Part shown: positions 8,534 through 16,289 of the stretch, piece by piece
Layout of the letters: every line of letters starts with the position of its first letter
Numbering within the stretch: position 1 is the stretch's first letter
Assembly: GCA_035498715.1 (NCBI GenBank)
Contig: DATJZV010000158.1
Coordinates: 37,246 to 101,245 of the forward strand
DNA length: 64,000 nt
Reading direction: 5' to 3'
DNA from: DASPSR01 sp035498715
Lineage (GTDB): Bacteria; Nitrospirota; UBA9217
Position numbers and translations under genes: made by a program
The notes under the pieces: model-generated
Told to the model about the DNA's origin: nothing
What the model saw: only the letters and a program-made list of their open reading frames with translations
Database searches by the model: none

Positions 8534-9709
8534 ATGCCTGAGCGTTTCGCCAGGATCAAGAGGCTACCACCCTATGTTTTCGCAATCGTCAACGCCATGA
8601 AGATCGAGGCGCGCAGGCGAGGAGAGGACATCATCGATCTCGGTATGGGCAATCCTGATCAAGGCACGCCTCAGCATATAGTTGACAAATTGATCGAGGC
8701 AGCCCAGAACCCCAAAAACCACCGCTATTCAGCGTCCAAGGGAATCACGAAGCTTCGCACAGCACTCTGCGATTGGTACAGACGGCGCTATGACGTTGAC
8801 CTCGACCCCGAGACCGAGGCCGTGGTAACAATCGGTTCTAAGGAAGGTCTGTCCCATTTGGCCCTGGCCACGATTGAACCCGGTGACGTTGTACTGACCA
8901 CCACCCCGGCCTATCCAATCCATCCATACAGTGTGATCATCGCGGGCGGCGAAGTGCGGTCCATACCCCTCAGGAAAGACAGCGATTTTTTCGCCGACAT
9001 GCAGGAGGCGTTCAAGAACACCTGGCCCCGACCCAAGATGCTGATCATCAATTTCCCGAACAACCCGACCACAGCGGTCGTGGATGTGGCGTTCTTTCAG
9101 AAGATAGCGGATTTTGCCCGTGAGAATGATGTCATGGTAGTTCATGACCTGGCCTATGCGGACCTGAACTTCGACGGCTACCGTGCGCCGAGTTTCCTGC
9201 AGGCCAGGGGCGCGAAAGAAGTGGGTGTCGAGTTTTACAGCCTGACCAAGAGCTACAACATGGCCGGTTGGCGCGTGGGGTTCTGTGCGGGGAACAAAGA
9301 TGCGGTGGGCGCCCTCATTAAGATCAAGAGCTACCTCGACTACGGCATGTTCCAGCCTATACAGATCGCGTCCATCATCGCTCTGAACGGGCCGCAGGAG
9401 TGCGTAAAAGAAATCACCGATACATATCAATCCCGCCGGGACGTGCTCATAGATGGACTGAATAAGGCGGGTTGGAGCATTGAGAGACCTAAGGCGACCA
9501 TGTTCGTCTGGGCTGAGATTCCTGAGCCCTTCAAGAGGATCGGATCGCTCGAGTTTGCGAAGCTGCTCATCAAAGAGGCCAAGGTGGCGGTCTCACCGGG
9601 CATCGGCTTCGGTGAATACGGCGACGGATATGTAAGATTCGCCCTGGTGGAGAACGAGCATCGTATCCGCCAGGCCGTAAAGGGCATTAAACAAGCAATC
9701 CAGAAATAG
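8534..9709 (+). CDS. alaC: Alanine transaminase (AlaC-like class I/II aminotransferase)
   Basis: A 391-residue PLP aminotransferase that matches E. coli AlaC closely along its length. Shared features include an N-terminal FxRIxRLPPYVF, the MGNPD loop, TIGSKEGL, and VVHDLAYAD. The PLP lysine is K239 in SLTKSYNMAGWRVGF. AlaC makes alanine from pyruvate and glutamate; in anaerobic lineages close homologues precede homoserine dehydrogenase, as here, and may serve aspartate-family steps. It follows the strong promoter at 8441 and leads the operon. The main uncertainty is substrate, because related enzymes include LL-diaminopimelate aminotransferase, but the sequence is nearer to AlaC. Confidence 0.88.
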   Translation: MPERFARIKRLPPYVFAIVNAMKIEARRRGEDIIDLGMGNPDQGTPQHIVDKLIEAAQNPKNHRYSASKGITKLRTALCDWYRRRYDVDLDPETEAVVTIGSKEGLSHLALATIEPGDVVLTTTPAYPIHPYSVIIAGGEVRSIPLRKDSDFFADMQEAFKNTWPRPKMLIINFPNNPTTAVVDVAFFQKIADFARENDVMVVHDLAYADLNFDGYRAPSFLQARGAKEVGVEFYSLTKSYNMAGWRVGFCAGNKDAVGALIKIKSYLDYGMFQPIQIASIIALNGPQECVKEITDTYQSRRDVLIDGLNKAGWSIERPKATMFVWAEIPEPFKRIGSLEFAKLLIKEAKVAVSPGIGFGEYGDGYVRFALVENEHRIRQAVKGIKQAIQK

Positions 9710-9804
9710 GGCTAAGGGTCGAGTAGCAGGAGATCCAGGGAGTAGAACAGAATCCACCTTTGGACCCGGCACGTTGACCCGTGACTGTTAGAGGGCGAAG
9801 AGAC

Positions 9805-11121
9805 ATGGCATCAAGAAAATCGATCACTGTAGGTATCATCGGCTTCGGCACGGTAGGAGCTGGCACGGCCCGCATTCTCATAGAGAATGCTGAAATAATC
9901 CGGAGAAGGCTTGGCTCGGCGGTAACGCTTAAGAAGATAGCCGATCTGGATGTCAAACGTGATCGGGGCATTCCGCTCAAGGGTGTTCAGCTTACGACCA
10001 ATGCGCAGGAAGTCCTGACCGATCCGGAGATCGACATCGTGGTTGAACTCATAGGCGGGTACAAGCCTGCAAAAGAATTCATCCTCGAGGCGATCAGGAA
10101 CAAGAAACACGTGGTGACCGCAAACAAGGCTCTCCTGGCAGTGCACGGGGAGGAGATCTATGCCGCCGCGGAAAAATCAGGAACGTCGGTCGGATTCGAG
10201 GCATCGGTGGCAGGGGGCATCCCCATTCTTGCGGCCATCAGGAATGGTCTGGCCGCTAATAATATCAAGTCAATAAACGGTATTGTGAATGGCACCTGCA
10301 ACTATATCCTGACGCTCATGACGAACGCTGGCAGGAAGTTTGAGGAGGTTCTGAAAGAGGCGCAGGCAATGGGCTACGCCGAAGCGGACCCTACGTTCGA
10401 TATCGAGGGGATCGACTCTGCACACAAGCTCGCGATCCTGACTATGCTAACATACGGAACACCGGTGAAGTTCGAGGAGATCTACACGGAAGGGATCTCC
10501 AAGATCTTGCCGCTGGACATCGATTTCGCCAAAGATCTCGGCTACAAGATCAAGCTCCTCGCGATAACCAAGATGGTGGACGGCGAGATCGAGGCGCGGG
10601 TGCACCCGACGATGCTTCCCGAGGAGTACCCCATTGCTACAGTGGATGGTGTTTACAATGCGCTTTCAGTTGTCGGTGATGCCGTCGGGTCGACGATGTT
10701 TTACGGGAGGGGAGCGGGAGATATGCCGACCGGAAGCGCTGTGGTGAGCGATATCATGGACATCGGAAGGGACATTCTGTCCGGGTGCGCTAACCGGTCA
10801 CCAGTGGCAGCGTTCCGGGAGCGTTCAACGCTAAAGATCAGGAAGATGGATGACATCACGTCGTGCTATTATCTCCGGTTCTCGGCGATTGACAGACCGG
10901 GCGTGATGTCTCGCATCTCCGGGGTGCTCGGCAAGAATAATATCAGCATCTCTTCCGTGATCCAAAAGGGGCGGAAGGCGGCCGAAGCTGTGCCGGTCGT
11001 GATGATGACGCACGAAGCGGTTGAGCGGGATGTTCGCAGTGCCCTCGACGAAATAAATAGGATGGACTGTGTTGCCGGACCGACGATGGTCATCAGAGTG
11101 GAGGAGGGCAAACAGGGGTAA
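9805..11121 (+). CDS. hom: Homoserine dehydrogenase (with ACT domain)
   Basis: Reduces aspartate semialdehyde to homoserine, the branch point to threonine and methionine. The NAD(P) loop GFGTVG is at residues 13-18, the substrate domain contains NGTCNYILT, and a C-terminal ACT domain (about residues 355-430, with DRPGVMSRISGVL) implies allosteric control, usually by threonine. Length is 438 residues from the ATG at 9805; a GTG at 9781 is an alternative start. It lies between the AlaC-like aminotransferase and the sulfur-carrier genes. Aspartokinase and threonine synthase are further down the same strand. Confidence 0.95.
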   Translation: MASRKSITVGIIGFGTVGAGTARILIENAEIIRRRLGSAVTLKKIADLDVKRDRGIPLKGVQLTTNAQEVLTDPEIDIVVELIGGYKPAKEFILEAIRNKKHVVTANKALLAVHGEEIYAAAEKSGTSVGFEASVAGGIPILAAIRNGLAANNIKSINGIVNGTCNYILTLMTNAGRKFEEVLKEAQAMGYAEADPTFDIEGIDSAHKLAILTMLTYGTPVKFEEIYTEGISKILPLDIDFAKDLGYKIKLLAITKMVDGEIEARVHPTMLPEEYPIATVDGVYNALSVVGDAVGSTMFYGRGAGDMPTGSAVVSDIMDIGRDILSGCANRSPVAAFRERSTLKIRKMDDITSCYYLRFSAIDRPGVMSRISGVLGKNNISISSVIQKGRKAAEAVPVVMMTHEAVERDVRSALDEINRMDCVAGPTMVIRVEEGKQG

Positions 11122-11198
11122 TTTCCCCGGCTTTTTGATTACGGGATGCAGAATGATAAAAGAAAATCAGTAAACCGAAATCCGCAATGGAGGTAATG

Positions 11199-11459
11199 AT
11201 GGCCGACGAAATCAAGGTTGATAAGACACTGGATATAAAAGGTCAAGTCTGCCCCTATACCTTCGTCCGATCGAAGCTGGCAATTGAGAAGATGAACCTC
11301 GGCGAGGTGCTTGAGATCATCACAGATCACAGACCTGCGTCGGAAAATGTTCCAAAGAGCATGGAGAACGAGGGTCAAAAGGTTTTGAAGATCGAGCAAA
11401 CGAGCGAAAAAGAGTGGCATATCTTTGTCAGAAAGGACAGAGAGAAGAAGAAAACGTGA
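11199..11459 (+). CDS. TusA-family sulfur-carrier protein with variant CPYT motif
   Basis: A small (86-residue) TusA/SirA-like protein; family members carry sulfur as a persulfide on the Cys of a CPxP motif. Here the Cys is C18 in DIKGQVCPYTFVRSK, so the usual second proline is replaced by threonine. The beta-alpha-beta fold pattern and the C-terminal GQKVLKIEQ strand fit the family. GGAGG lies 8 bases before the ATG at 11199; an ATG 3 bases earlier is equally possible. It sits between hom and the ThiF-like E1 gene, suggesting that it passes sulfur to the ThiS-like carrier encoded at 14141. Confidence 0.82.
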   Translation: MADEIKVDKTLDIKGQVCPYTFVRSKLAIEKMNLGEVLEIITDHRPASENVPKSMENEGQKVLKIEQTSEKEWHIFVRKDREKKKT

Positions 11460-11536
11460 AATGTAAGACGTGAGAACCATGGCAAAGAGATTCTACTTCT
11501 CACGCTTAACGTCGAGCACTTTATGGTGGTTTAACA

Positions 11537-12340
11537 ATGGAATTTACAGAAGACCAGATACTCCGCTACAGCAGGCACATCCTGCTCCCTGAGGTCGGGG
11601 GAGACGGTCAGGAAAAGATCCTGAACGCCAAAGTTGTGCTCGTTGGCGCTGGCGGTCTCGGTTCGCCGGTGGGATACTATCTTGCGGCCGCAGGCGTGGG
11701 CACGATCGGCGTGATTGACAATGACCGCGTTGAGATGTCCAATCTCCAGCGCCAGATCGCGCACAACACGAGCCGAATCGGGGTGGACAAAGCTGATTCG
11801 GCAAAGCAGACGTATGAGACCCTGAACCATGATGTGAAGGTGGTGACACACAAGGAGCGTCTCACCTCCAAGAACATCATGCAGATCATTCGCGATTATG
11901 ATATCGTTGTGGACGGGAGCGACAACTTTCCCACACGATATCTTGTGAACGACGCTTGCGTCATGCTCAAGAAAACGCTCGTGAGCGCGGCGGTGTTCCG
12001 TTTCGAAGGCCAGGTGATGACCATTTTCCCGGGCGAAGGGCCGTGCTATCGCTGCCTGTTCGAGGTTCCGCCGCCGCCGGGCATGGTGCCGTCATGCCAG
12101 GAAGCCGGCATACTGGGCGTGGTAACCGGCGTGATCGGTACCATCCAGGCGACCGAGGTAATCAAGGCTATTCTAGGCATCGGGCATCCCCTTAAAGGGA
12201 GGCTTCTTCTGTGGAATGCGCTCGACATGAGCTTCCGTACGGTAAAGGTTCCCCGGAACCGTGAGTGTCCAGTCTGCGGTGAGCATCCAACGATAAAAGA
12301 GCTTATCGATTACGAGCTGTTTTGCTCAATGAACCATTGA
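11537..12340 (+). CDS. ThiF/MoeB/HesA-family E1-like adenylyltransferase
   Basis: Activates the C-terminal glycine of a ThiS/MoaD-type carrier by adenylation so that sulfur can be added. The nucleotide loop GAGGLGS is at residues 37-43 and the DNDRVEMSNLQRQ segment follows. Four zinc cysteines are present (C170/C173 in CYRC and C244/C247 in CPVC). The SCQEAG loop carries C187 at the position of the catalytic or crossover Cys. Its 267 residues match stand-alone ThiF/MoeB without a rhodanese domain. With the JAMM protease next door and the ThiS-like gene in the same operon it resembles HcyF of the Wolinella homocysteine pathway. The precise partner is inferred. Confidence 0.9.
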   Translation: MEFTEDQILRYSRHILLPEVGGDGQEKILNAKVVLVGAGGLGSPVGYYLAAAGVGTIGVIDNDRVEMSNLQRQIAHNTSRIGVDKADSAKQTYETLNHDVKVVTHKERLTSKNIMQIIRDYDIVVDGSDNFPTRYLVNDACVMLKKTLVSAAVFRFEGQVMTIFPGEGPCYRCLFEVPPPPGMVPSCQEAGILGVVTGVIGTIQATEVIKAILGIGHPLKGRLLLWNALDMSFRTVKVPRNRECPVCGEHPTIKELIDYELFCSMNH

Positions 12341-12380
12341 AGGCACTGTCAAGAGACAAGAGACGAGGGCATCTTTCCAG

Positions 12381-12788
12381 TTGCTGACGATAAAAAAGAC
12401 CGATCTCGAGAGTATTTATGAGCATTGCAATAGCGTGTATCCCAATGAAGCATGCGGGATCCTTGCCGGCAGGGATAACAAGGTCCAAAAAGTTTATTCG
12501 CTCGTGAGTGAAATACCGAGTCCGGCATTTTATCAAATTGACTCGAAAGAGCACTTCCGGGTAATTCGGGAGATGCGGGAAGCGGGAATAGATTTGGTTA
12601 GCATCTATCATTCGCATCCTGGCGGCCCGCCATTCCCGTCCTCAACCGATGTGGATTTGGCGTACTACCCGGAAGCAGTGTATGTGATCGTTTCGCTCAT
12701 GGATAGACAGAATCCGGTCGCAAAAGGGTATAACATCATTAAAGGGGAAATTACGGAAGTTCCCTTGAGCATTATTCCGGAGGAATAA
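12381..12788 (+). CDS. JAMM/MPN+ (M67) metallopeptidase, Mec+/HcyD-like
   Basis: A 135-residue zinc isopeptidase. The complete JAMM signature is visible: Glu E23 in NEACGIL and the HxHx7SxxD set H77, H79, S87, D90. Bacterial members trim the C-terminal tail of ThiS-like carriers or release amino acids from them (Mec+ with CysO, HcyD with HcyS, QbsD with QbsE). The operon also holds a ThiS-like protein whose GG is followed by two extra residues, exactly the substrate this enzyme would need. The start is TTG at 12381, in frame with the family N-terminus; no strong ribosome site is seen. It ends 6 bases before thrC. Confidence 0.9.
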   Translation: MLTIKKTDLESIYEHCNSVYPNEACGILAGRDNKVQKVYSLVSEIPSPAFYQIDSKEHFRVIREMREAGIDLVSIYHSHPGGPPFPSSTDVDLAYYPEAVYVIVSLMDRQNPVAKGYNIIKGEITEVPLSIIPEE

Positions 12789-12794
12789 TCGCAG

Positions 12795-14027
12795 ATGACA
12801 TATGTTAAGGGGTTGCGGTGCGTAGAGTGCGGCAGGGAGTACAAAGTTGACCCCGCTTACGTATGCGAATTCTGTTTCGGGCCGCTCGAAGTCACGTATG
12901 ACTACGAGAGGATCAAGAAGGACATGACGAAGCAGAAGGTCGAGTCAAGGCCGCACCATATGTGGCGTTACCGCGAGCTCCTGCCGATCGACGGTGACCC
13001 GGTCACGGGCTTTGACACCGGCTTTACTCCGCTCATGAAAGCCCAGAACCTGGCCAAGGCATGGGGTGTGAAGGAGATATACTTCAAGGACGACTCCGTG
13101 AACCATCCGACCCTTTCGTTCAAAGACCGGGTGGTGGCCGTGGCTATCACGAAGGCAAAGGAGTTCGGATTCGATACGGTGGCATGCGCATCGACAGGCA
13201 ACCTTGCCAACTCCGTGGCAGCGCAGGCCGCGCGGGCGGGCATGAAGCGGTTTATATTCACGCCGGCCGACCTTGAGCTTTCTAAGACCATTAATTCGCT
13301 CGTTTACCAGCCGAATCTGGTGACAGTGGATGGGAATTACGACGAGGTGAACCGCCTTTGCTCAGAGGTCGCGAACAAGTATCCATGGGCCTTTGTGAAC
13401 ATCAATATCCGGCCGTTCTATGGCGAGGGCTCGAAATCCTTGGGATTCGAGATCGCCGAGCAGCTCGGGTGGAAGACGCCGCACAACATTGTGGTGCCCA
13501 ACGCCAGCGGTTCGCTCATGACCAAGATTTGGAAGGCTTTTAAGGAGCTAGAGAAGATCGGTCTTGTCCCACCGGTGAAAACCAGGGTGTTCGCGGCACA
13601 GGCCACAGGTTGCAATCCGATCGCTGCGGCGATCAAGGATGGGAGCGACATCGTTAAGCCGGTTAAGCCGAAGACAATAGCCAAGTCCCTTGCGATCGGG
13701 AACCCAGCTGACGGATACTATGCGGTAAAGGTCACGAGGGATACGGGCGGGTTCGGAGCGGATTCGTCGGACCAGGAGATCGTGGATGCGATCAAGCTTC
13801 TTGCCGAGACCGAAGGCGTGTTTGCCGAGACGGCAGGCGGTGTGACCGTATCAGCGGCCAAAAAACTCATCGATGCAGGTAAGATACCGAAGGACGAGAC
13901 ACTCGTCATCTGCATCACCGGCAACGGACTTAAGACTACCGAGGCAGTCATTGACCATCTCAAGCGGCCGACTCCGATCAAGCCGAATATCGACTCTTTC
14001 GAGAAACTGCTGAAGAAAATCAGTTAA
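12795..14027 (+). CDS. thrC: Threonine synthase
   Basis: PLP enzyme that converts O-phosphohomoserine to threonine. An N-terminal zinc-ribbon (C9, C12, C24, C27) precedes the fold, as in many archaeal and deep-branching bacterial ThrC. The PLP lysine is K110 in LSFKDRV, and ACASTGNLANS is the phosphate-binding loop. The 410-residue length is normal. It lies inside the sulfur-carrier module, between the JAMM protease and the ThiS-like gene. ThrC relatives can catalyse beta- or gamma-replacement with sulfur nucleophiles, so a role in homocysteine formation is imaginable, but the sequence looks like an ordinary threonine synthase. Confidence 0.93.
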   Translation: MTYVKGLRCVECGREYKVDPAYVCEFCFGPLEVTYDYERIKKDMTKQKVESRPHHMWRYRELLPIDGDPVTGFDTGFTPLMKAQNLAKAWGVKEIYFKDDSVNHPTLSFKDRVVAVAITKAKEFGFDTVACASTGNLANSVAAQAARAGMKRFIFTPADLELSKTINSLVYQPNLVTVDGNYDEVNRLCSEVANKYPWAFVNINIRPFYGEGSKSLGFEIAEQLGWKTPHNIVVPNASGSLMTKIWKAFKELEKIGLVPPVKTRVFAAQATGCNPIAAAIKDGSDIVKPVKPKTIAKSLAIGNPADGYYAVKVTRDTGGFGADSSDQEIVDAIKLLAETEGVFAETAGGVTVSAAKKLIDAGKIPKDETLVICITGNGLKTTEAVIDHLKRPTPIKPNIDSFEKLLKKIS

Positions 14028-14140
14028 TTTGGTAACAGAGCCACAGGGGACACGATGAAATACAGAAAATGCTGTTCTTCTTTGCCTCAACGTGTCTGTG
14101 GCAGTCATTTCAGTTGAATCGCATTTTCAGGAGGAAAGAC

Positions 14141-14419
14141 ATGGCGATTAAAGTGAGGATCCCGACTCCCTTGCAAAAGCTCACGAACGGCAGGGCCGAT
14201 GTGGAGTGCGACGCGAGGAACATCGTGGAGCTTGTCGACGCCTTGGAGAAGGACTTTCCGGGCATGAAGGAGCGGCTCTCAGAGGGCGGTAAGATCCGGC
14301 GGTTTATTAATATTTACGTGAACGAAGAGGACATTCGCTTTGTGAACAAGGAAGAGACCACTCTGAAGGACGGCGATAATGTCTCGATCGTGCCGGCAAT
14401 TGCCGGTGGGACGCGGTAA
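14141..14419 (+). CDS. ThiS/MoaD-like ubiquitin-fold sulfur carrier with C-terminal GG-TR tail
   Basis: A 92-residue beta-grasp protein (MoaD/ThiS family). It starts MAIKVRIPTPLQ, has the FINIYVNEEDIR strand, and ends AIAGGTR. The diglycine is at 89-90 with two further residues (TR), so the tail must be clipped before the glycine can be adenylated and thiocarboxylated; the JAMM protease at 12381 is the obvious trimming enzyme. AGGAGG lies 6 bases before the ATG at 14141; a longer frame from 14069 has no family residues and was rejected. The context (hom, TusA-like, ThiF-like, JAMM, thrC, NIL) points to sulfur delivery for methionine or cysteine rather than to thiamin or molybdopterin. Confidence 0.9.
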   Translation: MAIKVRIPTPLQKLTNGRADVECDARNIVELVDALEKDFPGMKERLSEGGKIRRFINIYVNEEDIRFVNKEETTLKDGDNVSIVPAIAGGTR

Positions 14420-14527
14420 AGACCTTTACCAAAGAGAGAACTTGTAACGCAGAGTAGACCATTCGAAATTCAAGGTTATGATCTCTGTGCCCCTGCAACC
14501 TCTGCAGCAATAATACAAGGAGGCCAC

Positions 14528-14770
14528 ATGGCAACCAAGAGGGTTAAGCTTACGTTTCCGCAGGAACTGATCAAGGAACCGGTGATTTTCACCATGGCAA
14601 GGAAATTCGATGTGATGCCGAATATCCGCCGTGCCAAGGTTACCGAAAGCGTGGGTGAGGTAGTGCTTGAACTTGAAGGGGCGGAGAAAAAACTCGAGGA
14701 AGGCATCAAGTATCTCAAAGAGCGCGGCGTAAAGGTAGAGGCCGTTGAAGGCGATGTCGTCAGTTCATAA
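14528..14770 (+). CDS. Stand-alone NIL-domain protein
   Basis: An 80-residue protein that looks like a single NIL domain: KRVKLTFPQELIKEPVIF, then a hydrophobic strand and a C-terminal GVKVEAVEGDV. NIL domains occur at the C-terminus of methionine ABC transporter ATPases (MetN) and fused to ferredoxin domains in anaerobic homocysteine synthesis proteins. No Fe-S cysteines are present in this version. AAGGAGG lies 6 bases before the ATG. Its place directly after the ThiS-like gene supports a link to sulfur amino acids, either as a methionine-sensing or a sulfur-transfer accessory protein. The specific role is unknown. Confidence 0.82.
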   Translation: MATKRVKLTFPQELIKEPVIFTMARKFDVMPNIRRAKVTESVGEVVLELEGAEKKLEEGIKYLKERGVKVEAVEGDVVSS

Positions 14771-14912
14771 ATACAGAGAACGCGATTACTAAGATTATGA
14801 CGACTCAGGTGGACGCGGTCGCCTAGGCATCCAGATTCTCAAAGGGTTCAAGGACAATGGTTGCGAGTCGATGAAACTAAATGCCGTGTCCTCTGACCCT
14901 TTATTTATATTT

Positions 14913-16142
14913 ATGAAATATATAATATTACTCGGTGATGGAATGGCCGACAGGCCGCATGCAGAGCTCGGGGGCAAGACCTGCCTGCAGGCGGCGAAAA
15001 CTCCAAACCTTGACCGGCTTGCTACCCTCGGAACGGTGGGGATGGTGCATACAATTCCTGAGGGGTTTCCGCCTGGCAGTGACGTAGCCAACCTTACGGT
15101 GATGGGGTATGACCCGAGGAAATACTATACGGGCCGTTCCCCGCTCGAGGCTGCGAGCATCGGCGTTAAACTGGAGCCGGATGACGTTGCCTTTCGCTGC
15201 AATCTGGTGACGCTTCGTATCATCGGTGGAAAATCCTCAGCATCGGGCGCTGTGCGGCGTGCGATCATGGAAGATTTCAGCGCGGGCCATATCCCCACGC
15301 AGGAGGCCCGTCTGCTCATCGAGGAGATTAACAGTAAGCTCGGTAGCGACCGTATCCGTTTCTACCCCGGCGTGAGCTACCGCCACCTTATGGTTTGGAA
15401 AGGCGGCAAGGACAAGATTGATTGCACGCCGCCGCACGATATCCAGGACAAGGATATTCAGGACTACCTCCCGCGCGGAGAAGGAGATGAAGTTCTAAAT
15501 GCCCTTATGGAATCGTCAACAGACCTGCTCCTGCACCATCCTGTTAATAAAGCCAGGGTCGAGAATGGCAAGCGCCCGGCGAACAGTATCTGGCTATGGG
15601 GGCAGGGGAAGAGGCCGAGCATGCCTACCTTCAGAGAAAAATACGGCCTCGAAGGGGCGATGATCTCCGCTGTGGACCTAACTAAAGGCATCGGCATCTA
15701 TGCGGGGTTCGAGGTGATCAACGTACCGGGAGCCACAGGCTGGATCGATACCAACTACGTTGGCAAGGCAGAGCATGCGCTCTGGGCGCTCAAGACAAAG
15801 GACGTTGTCTATGTTCATGTGGAAGCGCCGGATGAAGCTGGCCATACCGGCGATCTTAAAAACAAGCTCAAGGCCATCGAAGACTTTGATGAATACGTTG
15901 TAGGCAACATCATTCACGGGATGAAACAGTTCGATGAATATCGTATCCTGGCGCTCCCGGACCATCCGACGCCGCTCGAGATCAGGACGCACACGAACGA
16001 ACCCGTACCCTTTGTCATTTACGACAACAGGTCGGAACGCAAAGGCGGGCCTGTGGCCTACGATGAGCGAATCGCGGAGCGTAAAGATGCTTTGGTGTTC
16101 AAGGAAGGGCATGCGCTGATGGATTATTTCCTGAAGAAATAG
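14913..16142 (+). CDS. apgM: 2,3-bisphosphoglycerate-independent phosphoglycerate mutase, archaeal type
   Basis: Interconverts 3- and 2-phosphoglycerate using a two-metal alkaline-phosphatase fold. The N-terminal metal motif LLGDGMADRP, the nucleophile serine in GSDVANLTVMGYDP, and the C-terminal VHVEAPDEAGH plus LPDHPTP metal ligands are all present. The architecture is ApgM, not the longer GpmI. The start is uncertain: ATG at 14913 matches the family N-terminus, while ATG at 14871 adds 14 residues, and neither has a clear ribosome site. Its presence between hom and lysC is common in related lineages; in some species ApgM-like proteins have been discussed as phosphoserine or homoserine kinase relatives, but this one has the complete mutase motifs. 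Confidence 0.9.
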   Translation: MKYIILLGDGMADRPHAELGGKTCLQAAKTPNLDRLATLGTVGMVHTIPEGFPPGSDVANLTVMGYDPRKYYTGRSPLEAASIGVKLEPDDVAFRCNLVTLRIIGGKSSASGAVRRAIMEDFSAGHIPTQEARLLIEEINSKLGSDRIRFYPGVSYRHLMVWKGGKDKIDCTPPHDIQDKDIQDYLPRGEGDEVLNALMESSTDLLLHHPVNKARVENGKRPANSIWLWGQGKRPSMPTFREKYGLEGAMISAVDLTKGIGIYAGFEVINVPGATGWIDTNYVGKAEHALWALKTKDVVYVHVEAPDEAGHTGDLKNKLKAIEDFDEYVVGNIIHGMKQFDEYRILALPDHPTPLEIRTHTNEPVPFVIYDNRSERKGGPVAYDERIAERKDALVFKEGHALMDYFLKK

Positions 16143-16289
16143 CGTGAAATTCTTGCACACCAATGGCATGAAGGGACGTATGACACGAACTAAAAAGAAG
16201 GACAAAGCCCACTCGTGTCATTCGGAATGGTCGAGTAACTCGTCTGAATCAGCTTTTCTGTTTTCAAGAACTGTAATGGAGGGAAGAGG

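Noticed and set aside
14028..14140. Imperfect inverted repeat (GCCACAG...CTGTGGC) between thrC and the ThiS-like gene
   Set aside because: Arms are about 50 bases apart with no T-run; similar purine-rich CACAGAG-like fragments occur in several gaps and look like old repeat debris rather than a regulatory element.
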